Below are positions 1 to 8,149 of a DNA stretch of 64,000 nt, piece after piece; positions within the stretch are counted from its first letter, which is position 1, and the number at the start of each line of letters is the position of its first letter. The DNA is from DASSUW01 sp963730535. GTDB lineage: Bacteria; Actinomycetota; Thermoleophilia; Solirubrobacterales; Solirubrobacteraceae. The DNA is taken from positions 496,001 to 560,000 of the forward strand of contig CAVSRU010000012.1 of NCBI GenBank assembly GCA_963730535.1, written 5' to 3'. The notes under the pieces were generated by a model. That model had not been told where the DNA came from and ran no database searches. It was given only the letters and a program-made list of their open reading frames with translations. Position numbers and translations under genes: made by a program.

Positions 1-827
1 GTGATCGCCTGGAGCAGCATCATGCCGTTGGGCTCGAGCAGCTCGCCGCAGCGGGCGAAGAACGTGCCGAAGTCCTTCCAGCCGACCGCCTCGATCATCT
101 CGATCGAGGCGAGCTTGTCGTAGGTGCCGCGCAGGTCGCGATAGTCGTCGAGCAGGACGGTCACGCGGTCCCCGACGCCGGCCTCGCGCACGCGGGCGCG
201 CGCGTGATCGCGCTGCTCCTTCGAGAGCGTCGTGGTCGTCACCCGGCAGCCGCGGGTGAGCGCCGCGTGGACTGCGAAGCCGCCCCAGCCGGTGCCGATC
301 TCGAGCACGTGGTCACAGGGCCTGAGGTCGAGCTTCTCGCAGGCCAGCTCGAGCTTGGCCATCGACGCCTCCTCGAGCGTCATCCCCGGCCGCAGGAACC
401 GGGCGCTCGAGTACATCATCGTCGGGTCGAGCATCAGCTCGAACAGGTCGTTGCCGAGGTCGTAGTGGGCCGCGATGTCGCGCCGGCTGCGGCGCGGCGT
501 GTTGCGCACGAGCGCGGAGCGGGCGAGCTGGTAGGGCTCGCGCAGGGGGGTCAGGCGGCGGCGCGGTTCGTCGATCACGCTCGCGTTGCGGGCCGCGACG
601 CGGATGACCGCGGTCAGGTCCGGGGTGTCCCACAGCCCGTCGGCGTACGACTCGGCGAGCCCGCGGCTGCCGCGCAGGAGCGCGGTCCAGAACTCCGGCG
701 AGTGGACCTCGAGCGTCGCGTGCGGGGCGCCGACGCCGAACTCGCGGCGCCCCGCGCCCTCGACGACGGTGAGGCTCCCCTCGCGGATCCGCGACAGCAG
801 CGCGAGGCAGAGGCGACGAGCGATCAT
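1..827 (-). CDS. Cyclopropane-fatty-acyl-phospholipid synthase-like SAM methyltransferase (C-terminus outside window)
   Basis: Reading leftward from ATG at 827, 275 residues are visible before the window ends. The SAM-binding motif VLEIGTGWGG lies at about residues 174-183, preceded by HYDLGNDLFELML (121-133), and the family motif SIEMIEAVG is at 241-249. These are hallmarks of cyclopropane fatty acid synthases and the related methyltransferases that methylate unsaturated acyl chains of membrane phospholipids. The start overlaps the stop of the DUF1365 gene (ATGA), so the two are translationally coupled. It is the third gene of an FAD oxidoreductase-DUF1365-CFAS operon. The product could be a cyclopropane, methyl-branched or furan fatty acid; the sequence does not decide which. 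Confidence 0.88.
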   Translation of the reverse strand, partial: MIARRLCLALLSRIREGSLTVVEGAGRREFGVGAPHATLEVHSPEFWTALLRGSRGLAESYADGLWDTPDLTAVIRVAARNASVIDEPRRRLTPLREPYQLARSALVRNTPRRSRRDIAAHYDLGNDLFELMLDPTMMYSSARFLRPGMTLEEASMAKLELACEKLDLRPCDHVLEIGTGWGGFAVHAALTRGCRVTTTTLSKEQRDHARARVREAGVGDRVTVLLDDYRDLRGTYDKLASIEMIEAVGWKDFGTFFARCGELLEPNGMMLLQAI

Positions 828-1498
828 GCGCGCTTGACCCCCTTGGCCCGCAGCACGACGGCGTGGCCGTAGATCAGCGGCAGCACGCGCAGCGCGCTCA
901 GCGACGCCCGGAACGGCCGGCGGCGCAGCTTGAGCGTCGCGTCGAACGCGCGATCACCGTTCTCGACGCTCTCGATGTGGACAGAGAGCGTGGGCCCCGG
1001 CTCGCCGACGGCAACGGCGTAGCGCTGGTCCATGCCCATGAAGGGCGAGACGCGCATCGCCTTGTCGTGCTGGCCGCGCAGGACCCGCCCCGTGCCGTCG
1101 AGCACGTACGTGTGGCGCTCCCGCCACGGTGTGTTGGTGACCTCGGCGACGACGGCCCGCAGGTGCTCGTCGCGGTCGAAGCAGTAGTAGAAGCTCACGG
1201 GGTTGAAGCAGAGGCCCAGCGTGCGCAGGTTCGTGAGCAGGCGGACCGGGCCGTCGGGCGCGTCGTCGCCGAGGCGGGCGCGGACGGCCGCCTTGAGCGG
1301 CACCGCGGGGTCGCCGAGGTAGTCCGCGCGGCGGAAGCGGACGAGCCCGGGCCGGCGGGCGACGAGGCGGCCGTCGAGCAGGCTCGGGAGCTCGTCGAGG
1401 TCGAGGTAGGCCATCGCCACGTGGTGCTCGAGGTCGTGGCGGCGCACCGCGAAGCGACGGTGGCGGACCGTGCCCTCGTAGATCGCGCTGTGCGTCAC
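824..1498 (-). CDS. DUF1365 family protein
   Basis: The gene encodes 224 residues. The diagnostic DUF1365 motif CFNPVSFYYC is at residues 97-106, followed by the conserved segment VTNTPWRERHTYV. The family has no settled biochemical activity, but it is very often found between a flavin amine-oxidase-like protein and a cyclopropane-synthase-like methyltransferase, exactly as here. That arrangement implies a role in modifying unsaturated membrane fatty acids. It overlaps both neighbours by four bases, so all three genes are probably read from one transcript starting near 2.75 kb. No signal peptide is evident. Confidence 0.85.
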   Translation of the reverse strand: MTHSAIYEGTVRHRRFAVRRHDLEHHVAMAYLDLDELPSLLDGRLVARRPGLVRFRRADYLGDPAVPLKAAVRARLGDDAPDGPVRLLTNLRTLGLCFNPVSFYYCFDRDEHLRAVVAEVTNTPWRERHTYVLDGTGRVLRGQHDKAMRVSPFMGMDQRYAVAVGEPGPTLSVHIESVENGDRAFDATLKLRRRPFRASLSALRVLPLIYGHAVVLRAKGVKRA

Positions 1499-2727
1499 AG
1501 GCGCTCGCCCCCGAGCTGCTCAGCGACCCGCGCGCCGCTCTTGACGCCGTCCTCGTGGAAGCCCCAGCCCCAGTAGGCGCCGCAGTAGTGGGTGCGCCGC
1601 TGGCCGCTGATCTCGCGGTGGCGGGTCTGCGCCTGCATGCCGGCGGCCGTGTAGACCGGGTGCGCGTAGGAGATGCGGCGGATGACATGCGCGGGGTCGA
1701 TCGCGGCGGTGCGGTTGAGGGTGACGCAGAGCTCGCGCTCGGACCGCAGCGACTGGAGGCGGTTCATGTGGTACGTGACGGTCGGCAGCCCGGACGGCTC
1801 GTCGAGCAGGTGGTAGTTCCAGCTCGCCCACGCGCGCTGGCGTCGGGGCAGCAGCGAGCGGTCGGTGTGCAGCACCGCTTCGTTGGCCTGGTACGGGAAG
1901 GCGCCGAGGAGCTCCCGCTCGCGGTCCGACGGGTCCTCGAGCATGCGCAGCGCCTGGTCGGCGTGGGCGCCGATCACGACCTCGTCGAAGCGCTCCTCGC
2001 CCGCCTCGCGGGTCGTCACGGTCACGTGGTCGGCGTGGCGGCGCACGGCCTGGACGGGCGCGTCGAGGCGCAGACGCTCGCCCCACGGGCGGGTGATCGC
2101 CTCCACGTAGCGCCGCGAGCCGCCCTTGATCGTCCGCCAGCGGGGCCGGTCGCGGATGCCCAGCATCCCGTGGTTGGCGAAGAACTCGGCCAGGAAGCGC
2201 GCCGGGAAGGTCGCCATCTGGGCGGGGTCGGCCGACCAGACGGCGGCGGCCTGCGGCACGATCAGCCGCTCGACGAAGGGCTTCGAGTAGCCGCGGATCG
2301 CGAGCCAGTCGCTGAGCGAGGGGTCGTCGCGCGAGGCGAGCAGCGCGCGGGCGTCGCGGTTGAAGCGGACGAGGTCGGCGAGCATGCGGTGGAACGAGGG
2401 CGTCACGAGGTGGGCGCGCTTGGCGAACAGGCCGTTGGGAGACGAGCCGTTGTACTCGAAGTCGCCCCGTGCGTCGCTGACCGAGAAGCTCATCTCAGAC
2501 GGCTGCCACGGGACGTTGAGACGGCCCAGCAGGCGCTCGAAGAGCGGGTAGTTGCGGTCGTTGAAGACGATGAAGCCGGTGTCGACGTGGTGCTCTCCGA
2601 CCGCCACCGTGTTCGTGTGCCCGCCGGCGTACGAGCCCGCCTCGAAGACGGTGATCTCGTGCGTGCCGTGGAGCAGGTGGGCGGCGACGAGTCCGGAGAC
2701 GCCCGAGCCGATGACCGCGATCCTCAT
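1495..2727 (-). CDS. FAD-dependent amine oxidase-like oxidoreductase
   Basis: The protein has 410 residues from ATG at 2727, which is preceded by a good ribosome binding site (GAAGGAG, 1 base before the ATG triplet's upstream C). An in-frame extension to 2763 exists but lacks that signal. The N-terminus MRIAVIGSGVSGLVAAHLL is a Rossmann FAD-binding fold, followed by GSYAGGHTNTV and a C-terminal GAYWGWGFHEDG segment, as in the NAD(P)-binding amine-oxidase-like proteins that accompany DUF1365. It leads the lipid-modification operon and probably oxidises or desaturates the methylated acyl chain. In other bacteria comparable operons respond to singlet oxygen; that regulation is only a suggestion here. 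Confidence 0.85.
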   Translation of the reverse strand: MRIAVIGSGVSGLVAAHLLHGTHEITVFEAGSYAGGHTNTVAVGEHHVDTGFIVFNDRNYPLFERLLGRLNVPWQPSEMSFSVSDARGDFEYNGSSPNGLFAKRAHLVTPSFHRMLADLVRFNRDARALLASRDDPSLSDWLAIRGYSKPFVERLIVPQAAAVWSADPAQMATFPARFLAEFFANHGMLGIRDRPRWRTIKGGSRRYVEAITRPWGERLRLDAPVQAVRRHADHVTVTTREAGEERFDEVVIGAHADQALRMLEDPSDRERELLGAFPYQANEAVLHTDRSLLPRRQRAWASWNYHLLDEPSGLPTVTYHMNRLQSLRSERELCVTLNRTAAIDPAHVIRRISYAHPVYTAAGMQAQTRHREISGQRRTHYCGAYWGWGFHEDGVKSGARVAEQLGGERL

Positions 2728-2757
2728 GCTCCTTCTTTCGTTCCTTGGCGCCGTGTA

Positions 2758-2769
2758 GATCAATTGATC
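2758..2769. promoter_or_regulatory. Palindrome in divergent promoter region
   Basis: GATCAATTGATC is a perfect 12-bp palindrome in the 73-base gap between the divergent FAD-oxidoreductase (start 2727) and membrane-protein (start 2801) genes. It is the most AT-rich spot in the gap. It could be an operator or part of a -35 element (TTGATC on either strand). No matching -10 at standard spacing is convincing. Confidence 0.3.
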
Positions 2770-2800
2770 GACGTTGCGAGCGGGTACGTAAGGAAGTCAC

Positions 2801-3181
2801 ATGCCTCCGGTACGCCTCGCCGCCGTCGCCGTCCTCGCCTTGCGCGCCGCCTACGGAGCGGCCCTGCTCGCCGCTCCCGGGCGGGTGACGAGGCAGTGGC
2901 TGGGCCCGTCCGCAGCGCACCCGCCGGCGGTCGTCGCGGTGCGCGGGCTGGCGGCGCGCGAGATCGCCGTGCACGTGGCGGCGATGGTCGATGCGCTGCG
3001 CGGCGCGCCGCTGCGCCCCTGGCTCGCGCTCAGCATCGCGGGGGATCTCTCCGACATCGCGGCGACCGCCGCCGGGCGCGACGGCGTGCCCGACAAGGCG
3101 CCGGCCAAGACGCTCGCCGTGGCGGGCGGCTCGGCGGCGATCAGCGCGGCGCTCGCGCTGCTCGTGGACCGCGACTCGTGA
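2801..3181 (+). CDS. Small hydrophobic membrane protein of unknown function
   Basis: A 126-residue protein, starting at ATG 2801, eight bases after AAGGAAG. It has a hydrophobic N-terminal helix (about residues 5-25), a central helix around the sequence WLALSIAGDLSDIAAT and a C-terminal hydrophobic helix near residues 105-122, so it is probably a small integral membrane protein. I do not recognise the family with confidence. Its stop overlaps the GTG start of the following alpha/beta hydrolase (GTGA), so the two form a coupled pair. It is transcribed away from the lipid operon and may share its control region. Confidence 0.65.
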   Translation: MPPVRLAAVAVLALRAAYGAALLAAPGRVTRQWLGPSAAHPPAVVAVRGLAAREIAVHVAAMVDALRGAPLRPWLALSIAGDLSDIAATAAGRDGVPDKAPAKTLAVAGGSAAISAALALLVDRDS

Positions 3182-3957
3182 CCTTGGCCGCAGAAGGCGT
3201 CCGGCTCGCGCACGTGCGGCGCGGGAGCGGCACGCCGCTCGTGCTGCTGCACGCGCTGGGCGCGGACGCGTTCATGTGGGACCCGGTGATCGAGCTCCTG
3301 GCGGCCGAGCGGGAGGTCCTCGCCGTCGACATGCCGGGCTTCGGCGGCTCGCCGCCGCTGGCCGACGGATCGCCCGCCTCGCTGGCGCGGGCGGTGAGCG
3401 CGTTCGTGGCGGCCGAGGGGATCGAGCGGCCGCACGTGGCCGGGAACTCGCTCGGCGGGTGGGTGGCGCTCGAGATGGCGCTCGCCGGCGACGCCGCCTC
3501 CGTGACGGCGATCGCGCCCGCCGGCCTCTGGGCCGAGCCGCTCGTCCCGCGGCGCAGCGCCGCGCGCGCGCTCGCGCGGCGGCTCCTCCCCGTCCTGCCG
3601 GTGCTGCTCTCGACCCGCGCCGGCCGGCGGCTCGCCCTCGCCGGCACGGCGGCCCGACCCGACCGCATCCCCCGCGCCGCCGCGCTCCGCCTCGTGCGCA
3701 GCTACGCGACCGCGCCGGGGTTCGACGAGGCGAACGACGCCATGCGCGCCGGCCGCTTCACCGGCCTCGACGGGATCACCGTCCCGCTCACGCTCGCCTG
3801 GCCGGAGCACGACCGGCTCGTCGGCCGGCCCCGGCGCCTCCCGCCGGCAGCGCGCAGCGTCACGCTCGCCGGCTGCGGGCACCTGCCGACGTGGGACGAT
3901 CCCGAGCAGGTCGCCCGCGTGCTGCTCGAGGGCAGCGACGCTCAGCTCGGGCGCTGA
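3178..3957 (+). CDS. Alpha/beta hydrolase
   Basis: The protein has 259 residues from GTG at 3178; a longer open frame extends upstream but is only the antisense shadow of the oxidoreductase gene. The LVLLHALGAD segment (21-30) fits the oxyanion region, GNSLGG (89-94) is the nucleophile elbow with Ser91, WPEHDRLV near residue 210 carries the acidic residue, and CGHLPTWDDP supplies the catalytic histidine. This is a complete Ser-Asp-His hydrolase of the epoxide-hydrolase/lipase-like superfamily; substrate unknown. It is translationally coupled to the small membrane protein. Its last 16 bases overlap the convergent GFA-family gene. Confidence 0.85.
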   Translation: MTLAAEGVRLAHVRRGSGTPLVLLHALGADAFMWDPVIELLAAEREVLAVDMPGFGGSPPLADGSPASLARAVSAFVAAEGIERPHVAGNSLGGWVALEMALAGDAASVTAIAPAGLWAEPLVPRRSAARALARRLLPVLPVLLSTRAGRRLALAGTAARPDRIPRAAALRLVRSYATAPGFDEANDAMRAGRFTGLDGITVPLTLAWPEHDRLVGRPRRLPPAARSVTLAGCGHLPTWDDPEQVARVLLEGSDAQLGR

Positions 3958-4344
3958 CCGGGGTACCGCGGGAGGCCGTCGTCGGGGATCGGGAACCAGT
4001 CCGGCGCCGACGACAGCCACTGATGCCACTGGGCCCGGATCCCGGGGTCGCCGTCCACCGTTCCGAGGCGGACGCCGATCGGCCCCGTCTCGGGCTCCCC
4101 GCTGAACAGGTGGCCGCCGCAGCGCTCGCAGAACGACTTCGCGTTGCCGCCCGGAGGCCGCCACGTCTGCACCGCCTCCGCCCCCTGCGTGATCTCGAAG
4201 CCCTCCACGAGGGACCATCGCACTCATCGACCACGGGACGCCCGAGCGCTTCTGGCATCGGTGGCAATGGCAGTAGCCGGCGGTCGTGAACGGCTTCGTG
4301 ACTCGGTAGCGGACCGCGCCGCAGGCGCATGAGCCGGTCAGCAT
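3942..4344 (-). pseudogene. GFA/CENP-V family zinc protein, broken by a +1 frameshift
   Basis: The N-terminal half (from ATG 4344) reads MLTGSCACGAVRYRVTKPF with Cys6, Cys8, Cys25, Cys27 and Cys30. The C-terminal half, in another frame, carries FCERCGGHLFSGEPE and continues to 3942. Together these are the zinc-binding cysteines of the glutathione-dependent formaldehyde-activating (GFA) family. Removing one G near 4210 joins the halves as MVPREGFEITQGAE, which matches the family; the total length of 403 bp (3n+1) agrees with one inserted base. It may be a recent pseudogene or a sequence error. A TAGCCT box lies seven bases before the ATG, suggesting a leaderless start. Confidence 0.8.
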
Positions 4345-4351
4345 GGGTTTT

Positions 4352-4357
4352 AGGCTA
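4352..4357 (-). promoter_or_regulatory. -10 box of leaderless GFA gene
   Basis: On the minus strand TAGCCT is followed by seven bases and the ATG at 4344, the usual geometry of actinobacterial leaderless promoters (TANNNT, 6-8 bases, start codon). Confidence 0.4.
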
Positions 4358-4365
4358 CCTGGGCC

Positions 4366-4566
4366 AACGTCAACGGCGGCTGGGTAGGGAGAGTGGGGTG
4401 TCTGGCCGCGGTGAGGGTGCATTTCGTCGACGTCACGGGAGTTGAGGCTCGTGACGTCGACGTTATGCCCCTATACGGTGCATTTTGTCGACCTCACCAG
4501 CGCGAGCACGGTGACGTCGACGAAATGCACCCTCCCGTGCTCCCCCTCAATGCCGCCGTTGACTTT
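4366..4566. repeat. Intergenic inverted-repeat element A
   Basis: About 200 bp bounded by GTCAACGGCGGC (4369-4380) and its exact reverse complement (4552-4563). Inside, a perfect 22-bp inverted repeat pairs 4415-4436 with 4511-4532 (core CATTTCGTCGACGTCAC), and two degraded copies of the same arm sit between them (about 4450-4471 and 4478-4499), so the segment can fold into nested or tandem hairpins. The left 26 bases (4366-4391) recur identically at the right end of element B at 34 kb (reverse complement of 34471-34496). It has no coding capacity and looks like a REP/MITE-like non-autonomous repeat. Confidence 0.7.
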
Positions 4567-4574
4567 CGCCGGCG

Positions 4575-5327
4575 CTACCCCGCCTTCAGAGCAGCCGCCG
4601 CGGCGGCCGAGCCCGCGGCCAACACCGCGCTCTCGAACGTGCACGCGAACATCGTGAAGCCGAGCTCGCGGAAGGCGCCCGCCTGCTCGGGCTGGCCCAT
4701 GAACAGCGCGGCCGTCTTCCCCGACCCGGCCGCCGCCTCCCCGATGCGCCGCGCGGCGTCGCGCAGCGGCTCGCTGTCGAGGTCGAGCGGGACGCCGAGA
4801 TCGTTCGACAGGTCGGCCGGCCCCATCAGCAGCCCGTCGACGTCGTCCAGGGCGGCGATCTCCTCGACGGCCTCCAGCGCGCTCGCCCGCTCGATCTGGA
4901 CGATGCAGGCCAGCGCCGAGTCGGCGTCGGCGCGGAAGTCGTCCCCGGCCCCGCCGAAGCGGTTGCCGCGCGAGAACGACGAGATCCCGCGGGAGCCGGC
5001 GTAGCGCACCGCGCCCGCCGCCGACGAGGCCTCCTCGGCCGACCCGACCTGCGGCACGATCACGCCGTGCGCACCGGCGTCGAGCATGCGGCCCGCCTGC
5101 CACGGACCGTCCGGGACGCGCACGACCACGGCCGCGTGCGGATCGGCGGCCGCGATCTGCGCCCGGGCCGCGTCCTCCCCGCCCGCGCCGTGCTCGAGGT
5201 CGACGACCACGACGTCGAACCCGCTCATCGCCGTCACCTGCGCGCTGACCGGCGAGCCGAGGTCGAGGAACGCGGCCGCCAGCGGCTCACGCCGGCGCAG
5301 CCGCTCCCGCAGTCCCGTGAACGCCAT
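4575..5327 (-). CDS. HpcH/HpaI-family aldolase (class II, metal-dependent)
   Basis: A 250-residue protein, starting MAFTGLRERLRR, the usual N-terminus of the family. ATG codons at 5336 and 5339 are alternatives, and none has a clear ribosome binding site. Visible motifs are VVVDLEHG (catalytic region), GVIVPQV, CIVQIERASALEAV with the metal-binding glutamate, and GLLMGPADLSNDLG. The family cleaves or forms 2-keto-3-deoxy acids with pyruvate, as in aromatic-acid and sugar-acid degradation; the substrate cannot be read from the sequence. It is transcribed divergently from the aminotransferase at 5359, with starts only 32 bases apart. Its 3' end abuts repeat element A. Confidence 0.83.
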   Translation of the reverse strand: MAFTGLRERLRRREPLAAAFLDLGSPVSAQVTAMSGFDVVVVDLEHGAGGEDAARAQIAAADPHAAVVVRVPDGPWQAGRMLDAGAHGVIVPQVGSAEEASSAAGAVRYAGSRGISSFSRGNRFGGAGDDFRADADSALACIVQIERASALEAVEEIAALDDVDGLLMGPADLSNDLGVPLDLDSEPLRDAARRIGEAAAGSGKTAALFMGQPEQAGAFRELGFTMFACTFESAVLAAGSAAAAAALKAG

Positions 5328-5345
5328 GGCGGGCATCATGGCGAA

Positions 5346-5351
5346 TAGGGT
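5346..5351 (+). promoter_or_regulatory. -10 box of leaderless aminotransferase operon
   Basis: TAGGGT followed by seven bases and GTG 5359. This argues for GTG 5359 as the start rather than ATG 5338, which lies upstream of the box. Confidence 0.4.
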
Positions 5352-5358
5352 GCCCGCC

Positions 5359-6501
5359 GTGATCGCCTCCCGCCTGGCCGGCTTCGGTACGACGATCTTC
5401 ACCGAGATGTCGGCGCTCGCGCTGCGCACCGGCTCGATCAACCTCGGCCAGGGCTTCCCGGACGAGGACGGGCCGCGGGAGGTGATCGAGGCCGCCGCCC
5501 GGGCGCTGCGCGAGGGGCACAACCAGTACGCGCCGCTGCCCGGCGTACCGGTGCTGCTCGAGGCGATCGCGGACCACCAGCAGCGCTTCTACGGGCTCGA
5601 CGTCGACCCCCACACCGGGGTGCAGGTGACGTTCGGCGCCACCGAGGCGATCGCCGCGGCGCTGCTCGGGCTGCTCGAGCCGGGCGAGGAGGTCGTGGTC
5701 TTCGACCCGCTGTACGACTCGTACGCGGCCGGGATCGCGATGGCCGGCGGCCGCCGCCGCAGCGTCACCCTACGGCCGCCCGACTGGCAGCTCGACGTCG
5801 ACGCCCTGCGCGCCGCGGTCACGTCGAAGACCCGGCTGCTGCTGCTCAACACCCCCCACAACCCCACGGGCAAGGTGTTCGACGCCGCCGAGCTCGAGCA
5901 GGTCGCCGCCGTGTGCCGCGAGCACGACCTGGTGGCCGTCGCCGACGAGGTCTACGAGCACCTCGTCTACGAAGGCCGGCACGTGCCGCTCGCCACCCTC
6001 CCCGGCATGGCCGAGCGCACGCTCACGATCTCCTCGATCGGCAAGACGTTCTCGGCGACCGGCTGGAAGATCGGCTGGGCGAGTGGGCCTCCACCGCTCG
6101 TCGCTGCCGTCCGGGCGGCCAAGCAGTACCTCTCGTTCGCCGGCGGCACGCCGCTCCAGCACGCCAGCGCGGCGGCGCTGCACATGGCCGACGAGTTCTA
6201 CGAGCAGCTCGCGGCGGACTACAAGGCCAAGCGGGACCGCATCTGCGCCGGGCTCGAGGCCGCCGGGCTCGAGCCGCTCTCCCCTGCCGGCACCTACTTC
6301 GTCAACGCCCGCGTGGAGGGCGACGGCGCCGCCTTCTGCCGCGAGCTTCCTGAGCGCGCCGGCGTGGTCGCGATCCCCACGAGCGTCTTCTACGACGACC
6401 CGGAGGCCGGCCGCTCGCTCGTGCGCTTCGCGTTCTGCAAGCGCGACGCGGTGATCGACGAGGCGGCCGCACGCCTGGCGCGGGCCGGCGACCGGTCGTG
6501 A
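5359..6501 (+). CDS. PLP-dependent class I aminotransferase
   Basis: The protein has 380 residues. It shows the fold-type I aminotransferase pattern: NLGQGFPDEDGP near the N-terminus, NQYAPLPG, FGATEAIAAA for the phosphate-binding region, NTPHNPTGKVF, DEVYEHLVYEG, and SSIGKTFSATGWKIGW with the Schiff-base lysine. This resembles the DapC/YbdL-like group (N-succinyldiaminopimelate or methionine/kynurenine transaminases), but the amino donor cannot be named. It overlaps the next gene by GTGA and heads an aminotransferase-esterase-esterase-ATP-grasp operon running to 9381. Whether it belongs functionally with those genes or is only co-transcribed is unclear. Confidence 0.88.
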   Translation: MIASRLAGFGTTIFTEMSALALRTGSINLGQGFPDEDGPREVIEAAARALREGHNQYAPLPGVPVLLEAIADHQQRFYGLDVDPHTGVQVTFGATEAIAAALLGLLEPGEEVVVFDPLYDSYAAGIAMAGGRRRSVTLRPPDWQLDVDALRAAVTSKTRLLLLNTPHNPTGKVFDAAELEQVAAVCREHDLVAVADEVYEHLVYEGRHVPLATLPGMAERTLTISSIGKTFSATGWKIGWASGPPPLVAAVRAAKQYLSFAGGTPLQHASAAALHMADEFYEQLAADYKAKRDRICAGLEAAGLEPLSPAGTYFVNARVEGDGAAFCRELPERAGVVAIPTSVFYDDPEAGRSLVRFAFCKRDAVIDEAAARLARAGDRS

Positions 6502-7499
6502 CCGCCGACACCCGGATCGATCCCGTCAGCTTCCGCCTGCCCGACCCCGATCGTCGCTACGTGGCGGTGCGGCTGCGGTCGGACCTCCCGGGGGCCGACT
6601 TCACCCGCGAGGGCGACGAGTGGGTGCTCGAGGTCGACCTTGGCCCGCTCGACCGGCTCGAGTACCTGATCGAGCTCCAGCTTCCCGGCGGCGACCGCGA
6701 GCTCGTCGGGGACCCGGCGGCGCCCCACCGCGCTCCCGGCGCCTTCGGGGAGAAGTCGGTCGTCCAGTCGGCCGGCTACGAGCCGCCCGGCTGGCTCGCC
6801 ACCGAGCCCGTCCCCGGGGAGACCGCCGAGCTCGCGCCGCGCGGGCGTGGCCTGCGCGGCGCCGTGCCGGTGAGGATCTGGAGCCCGGCCGGCGGCGCGA
6901 AGGCCCTCCCGCTGCTCGTCGCCCACGACGGCCCCGAGTACGACGCCCTCAGCTCCCTCACCCACTACGCGGGAGCGATGATCGCCACCGGCGAGCTGCC
7001 TCCGTTCAGGGTCGCGATGCCCGGTCCCGGCCACCGCGACGAGTGGTACTCGGGGTCGGCCCACTACGCCCGCGCGCTGGCGACCGACGTCCTGCCGGCG
7101 CTGGAGGGAGCGGTGCCGGTCGGCATGGGCGCCAGCCTCGGCGCGCTGGCCATGCTCCACGCCCACGCCCGCCGCGGCGTCTTCGCGGGCTTGTTCCTCC
7201 AGTCCGGCTCGTTCTTCGTCCCCCGCTACGACGCCCACGAGTCGCGCTTCCCGCGCTACCGCAGGATCGTGCGCGTCGTGCGCGAGCTGCACCGCGATGC
7301 CGGCCCACCCGTGCCCACCGCGCTCACCTGTGGCGTCAGCGAGGAGAATCTCGCCAACAACCGGCTGATGGCCCGCGCGCTCGCCACCCAGGGCTTCGAC
7401 GCCACGCTGCATGTGAACCCCGACCTGCACAACTACACCGGCTGGCGCGACACCTTCCACCCGCACCTCACGCGGCTGCTGGCGGCGGTGTGGGGATGA
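6498..7499 (+). CDS. Enterochelin esterase-like alpha/beta hydrolase
   Basis: The protein has 333 residues from GTG 6498 (GTGA overlap with the aminotransferase). The N-terminal third (residues about 10-90) resembles a carbohydrate-binding or isoamylase-N-like beta domain (FTREGDEWVLEVDLGPLDRL), as found before Fes/esterase D catalytic domains. The catalytic part has LLVAHDGPEYD, the nucleophile elbow GMGASLGALA and a C-terminal DLHNYTGWRDTFHPHL bearing the histidine. No signal peptide, so cytoplasmic. It is coupled to a second, smaller esterase and an ATP-grasp ligase, which suggests a pathway making and breaking ester or amide bonds on one small molecule rather than siderophore hydrolysis; no siderophore genes are nearby. 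Confidence 0.75.
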   Translation: MTADTRIDPVSFRLPDPDRRYVAVRLRSDLPGADFTREGDEWVLEVDLGPLDRLEYLIELQLPGGDRELVGDPAAPHRAPGAFGEKSVVQSAGYEPPGWLATEPVPGETAELAPRGRGLRGAVPVRIWSPAGGAKALPLLVAHDGPEYDALSSLTHYAGAMIATGELPPFRVAMPGPGHRDEWYSGSAHYARALATDVLPALEGAVPVGMGASLGALAMLHAHARRGVFAGLFLQSGSFFVPRYDAHESRFPRYRRIVRVVRELHRDAGPPVPTALTCGVSEENLANNRLMARALATQGFDATLHVNPDLHNYTGWRDTFHPHLTRLLAAVWG

Positions 7500-8149
7500 G
7501 CGCCCGCGTCGTGGAGCTGCACTCGCCCGCGATCGGCGCCTCCGGTCGCGTCGTCGTGCACGGTCACTACGGCCGCCCCGTGCTCGCCTTCCCGTCCGAG
7601 GGCGGCGGCGCGTACGACTTCCAGGACCGCGGGATGCTCGAGGCCGTCGGCCACCTGGTCGAAGCGGGCCGCGCGAAGCTCTACTGCGTCGACGCCTTCG
7701 ACACCGGCGAGCGCGCGCGCTACGAGTCCTGGGTCATCGACCAGGTCGCGCCCTTCATCCACGACGACCTCGGCGCTCCGCAGGACATCCTCACCACGGG
7801 GTGCAGCATGGGCGCCTTCCACGCCGCCAACTTCGTCCTCCGCCGGGCCGACCTGTTCCCCGCCGCCATCTGCCTGTCGGGCAACTACGAGTTCGGCATC
7901 ACCGGCGAGGTGTCCAGCTTCCACGGCGACCACCTCGACTGGATCCGCTCGCGCGCGAGCTTCCTGCTGGTGTGCGGCCAGGGCATGTGGGAGGACACCA
8001 CCGGCGCGCTGGAGAGCACCAGGCACCTCGCGGGCCTGCTGGCCGAGAAGGGCATCCGTCACGAGCTCGACCTCTGGGGCCACGACGTTCCGCACGACTG
8101 GCCGTCATGGCGTGCGCAGATCGCGCATCATCTCCCCCGGTTCTGCTGA
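7496..8149 (+). CDS. Esterase family protein (alpha/beta hydrolase)
   Basis: The protein has 217 residues, starting at ATG 7496 inside the stop of the previous gene (ATGA). Motifs: PVLAFPSEGGGAYDF near residue 30, the elbow GCSMGAFHA at about residues 101-109, CLSGNYEF, LVCGQGMWEDT and GHDVPHDWPSWR with the probable catalytic His. It is related to the esterase D/PhoM fold and is a second hydrolase beside 6498-7499. Its stop overlaps the start of the ATP-grasp gene (TGATG), so the three proteins are probably made in fixed ratio. Substrate unknown. Confidence 0.75.
   Translation: MSARVVELHSPAIGASGRVVVHGHYGRPVLAFPSEGGGAYDFQDRGMLEAVGHLVEAGRAKLYCVDAFDTGERARYESWVIDQVAPFIHDDLGAPQDILTTGCSMGAFHAANFVLRRADLFPAAICLSGNYEFGITGEVSSFHGDHLDWIRSRASFLLVCGQGMWEDTTGALESTRHLAGLLAEKGIRHELDLWGHDVPHDWPSWRAQIAHHLPRFC

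Noticed and set aside
1555..3177. Long plus-strand frame leading into the alpha/beta hydrolase
   Set aside because: Antisense to the FAD oxidoreductase and lacking family motifs; the hydrolase fold begins only after GTG 3178.
4366..4566. CRISPR-like array
   Set aside because: Repeated arms are inverted rather than direct, spacers are of unequal length and no cas gene is present.
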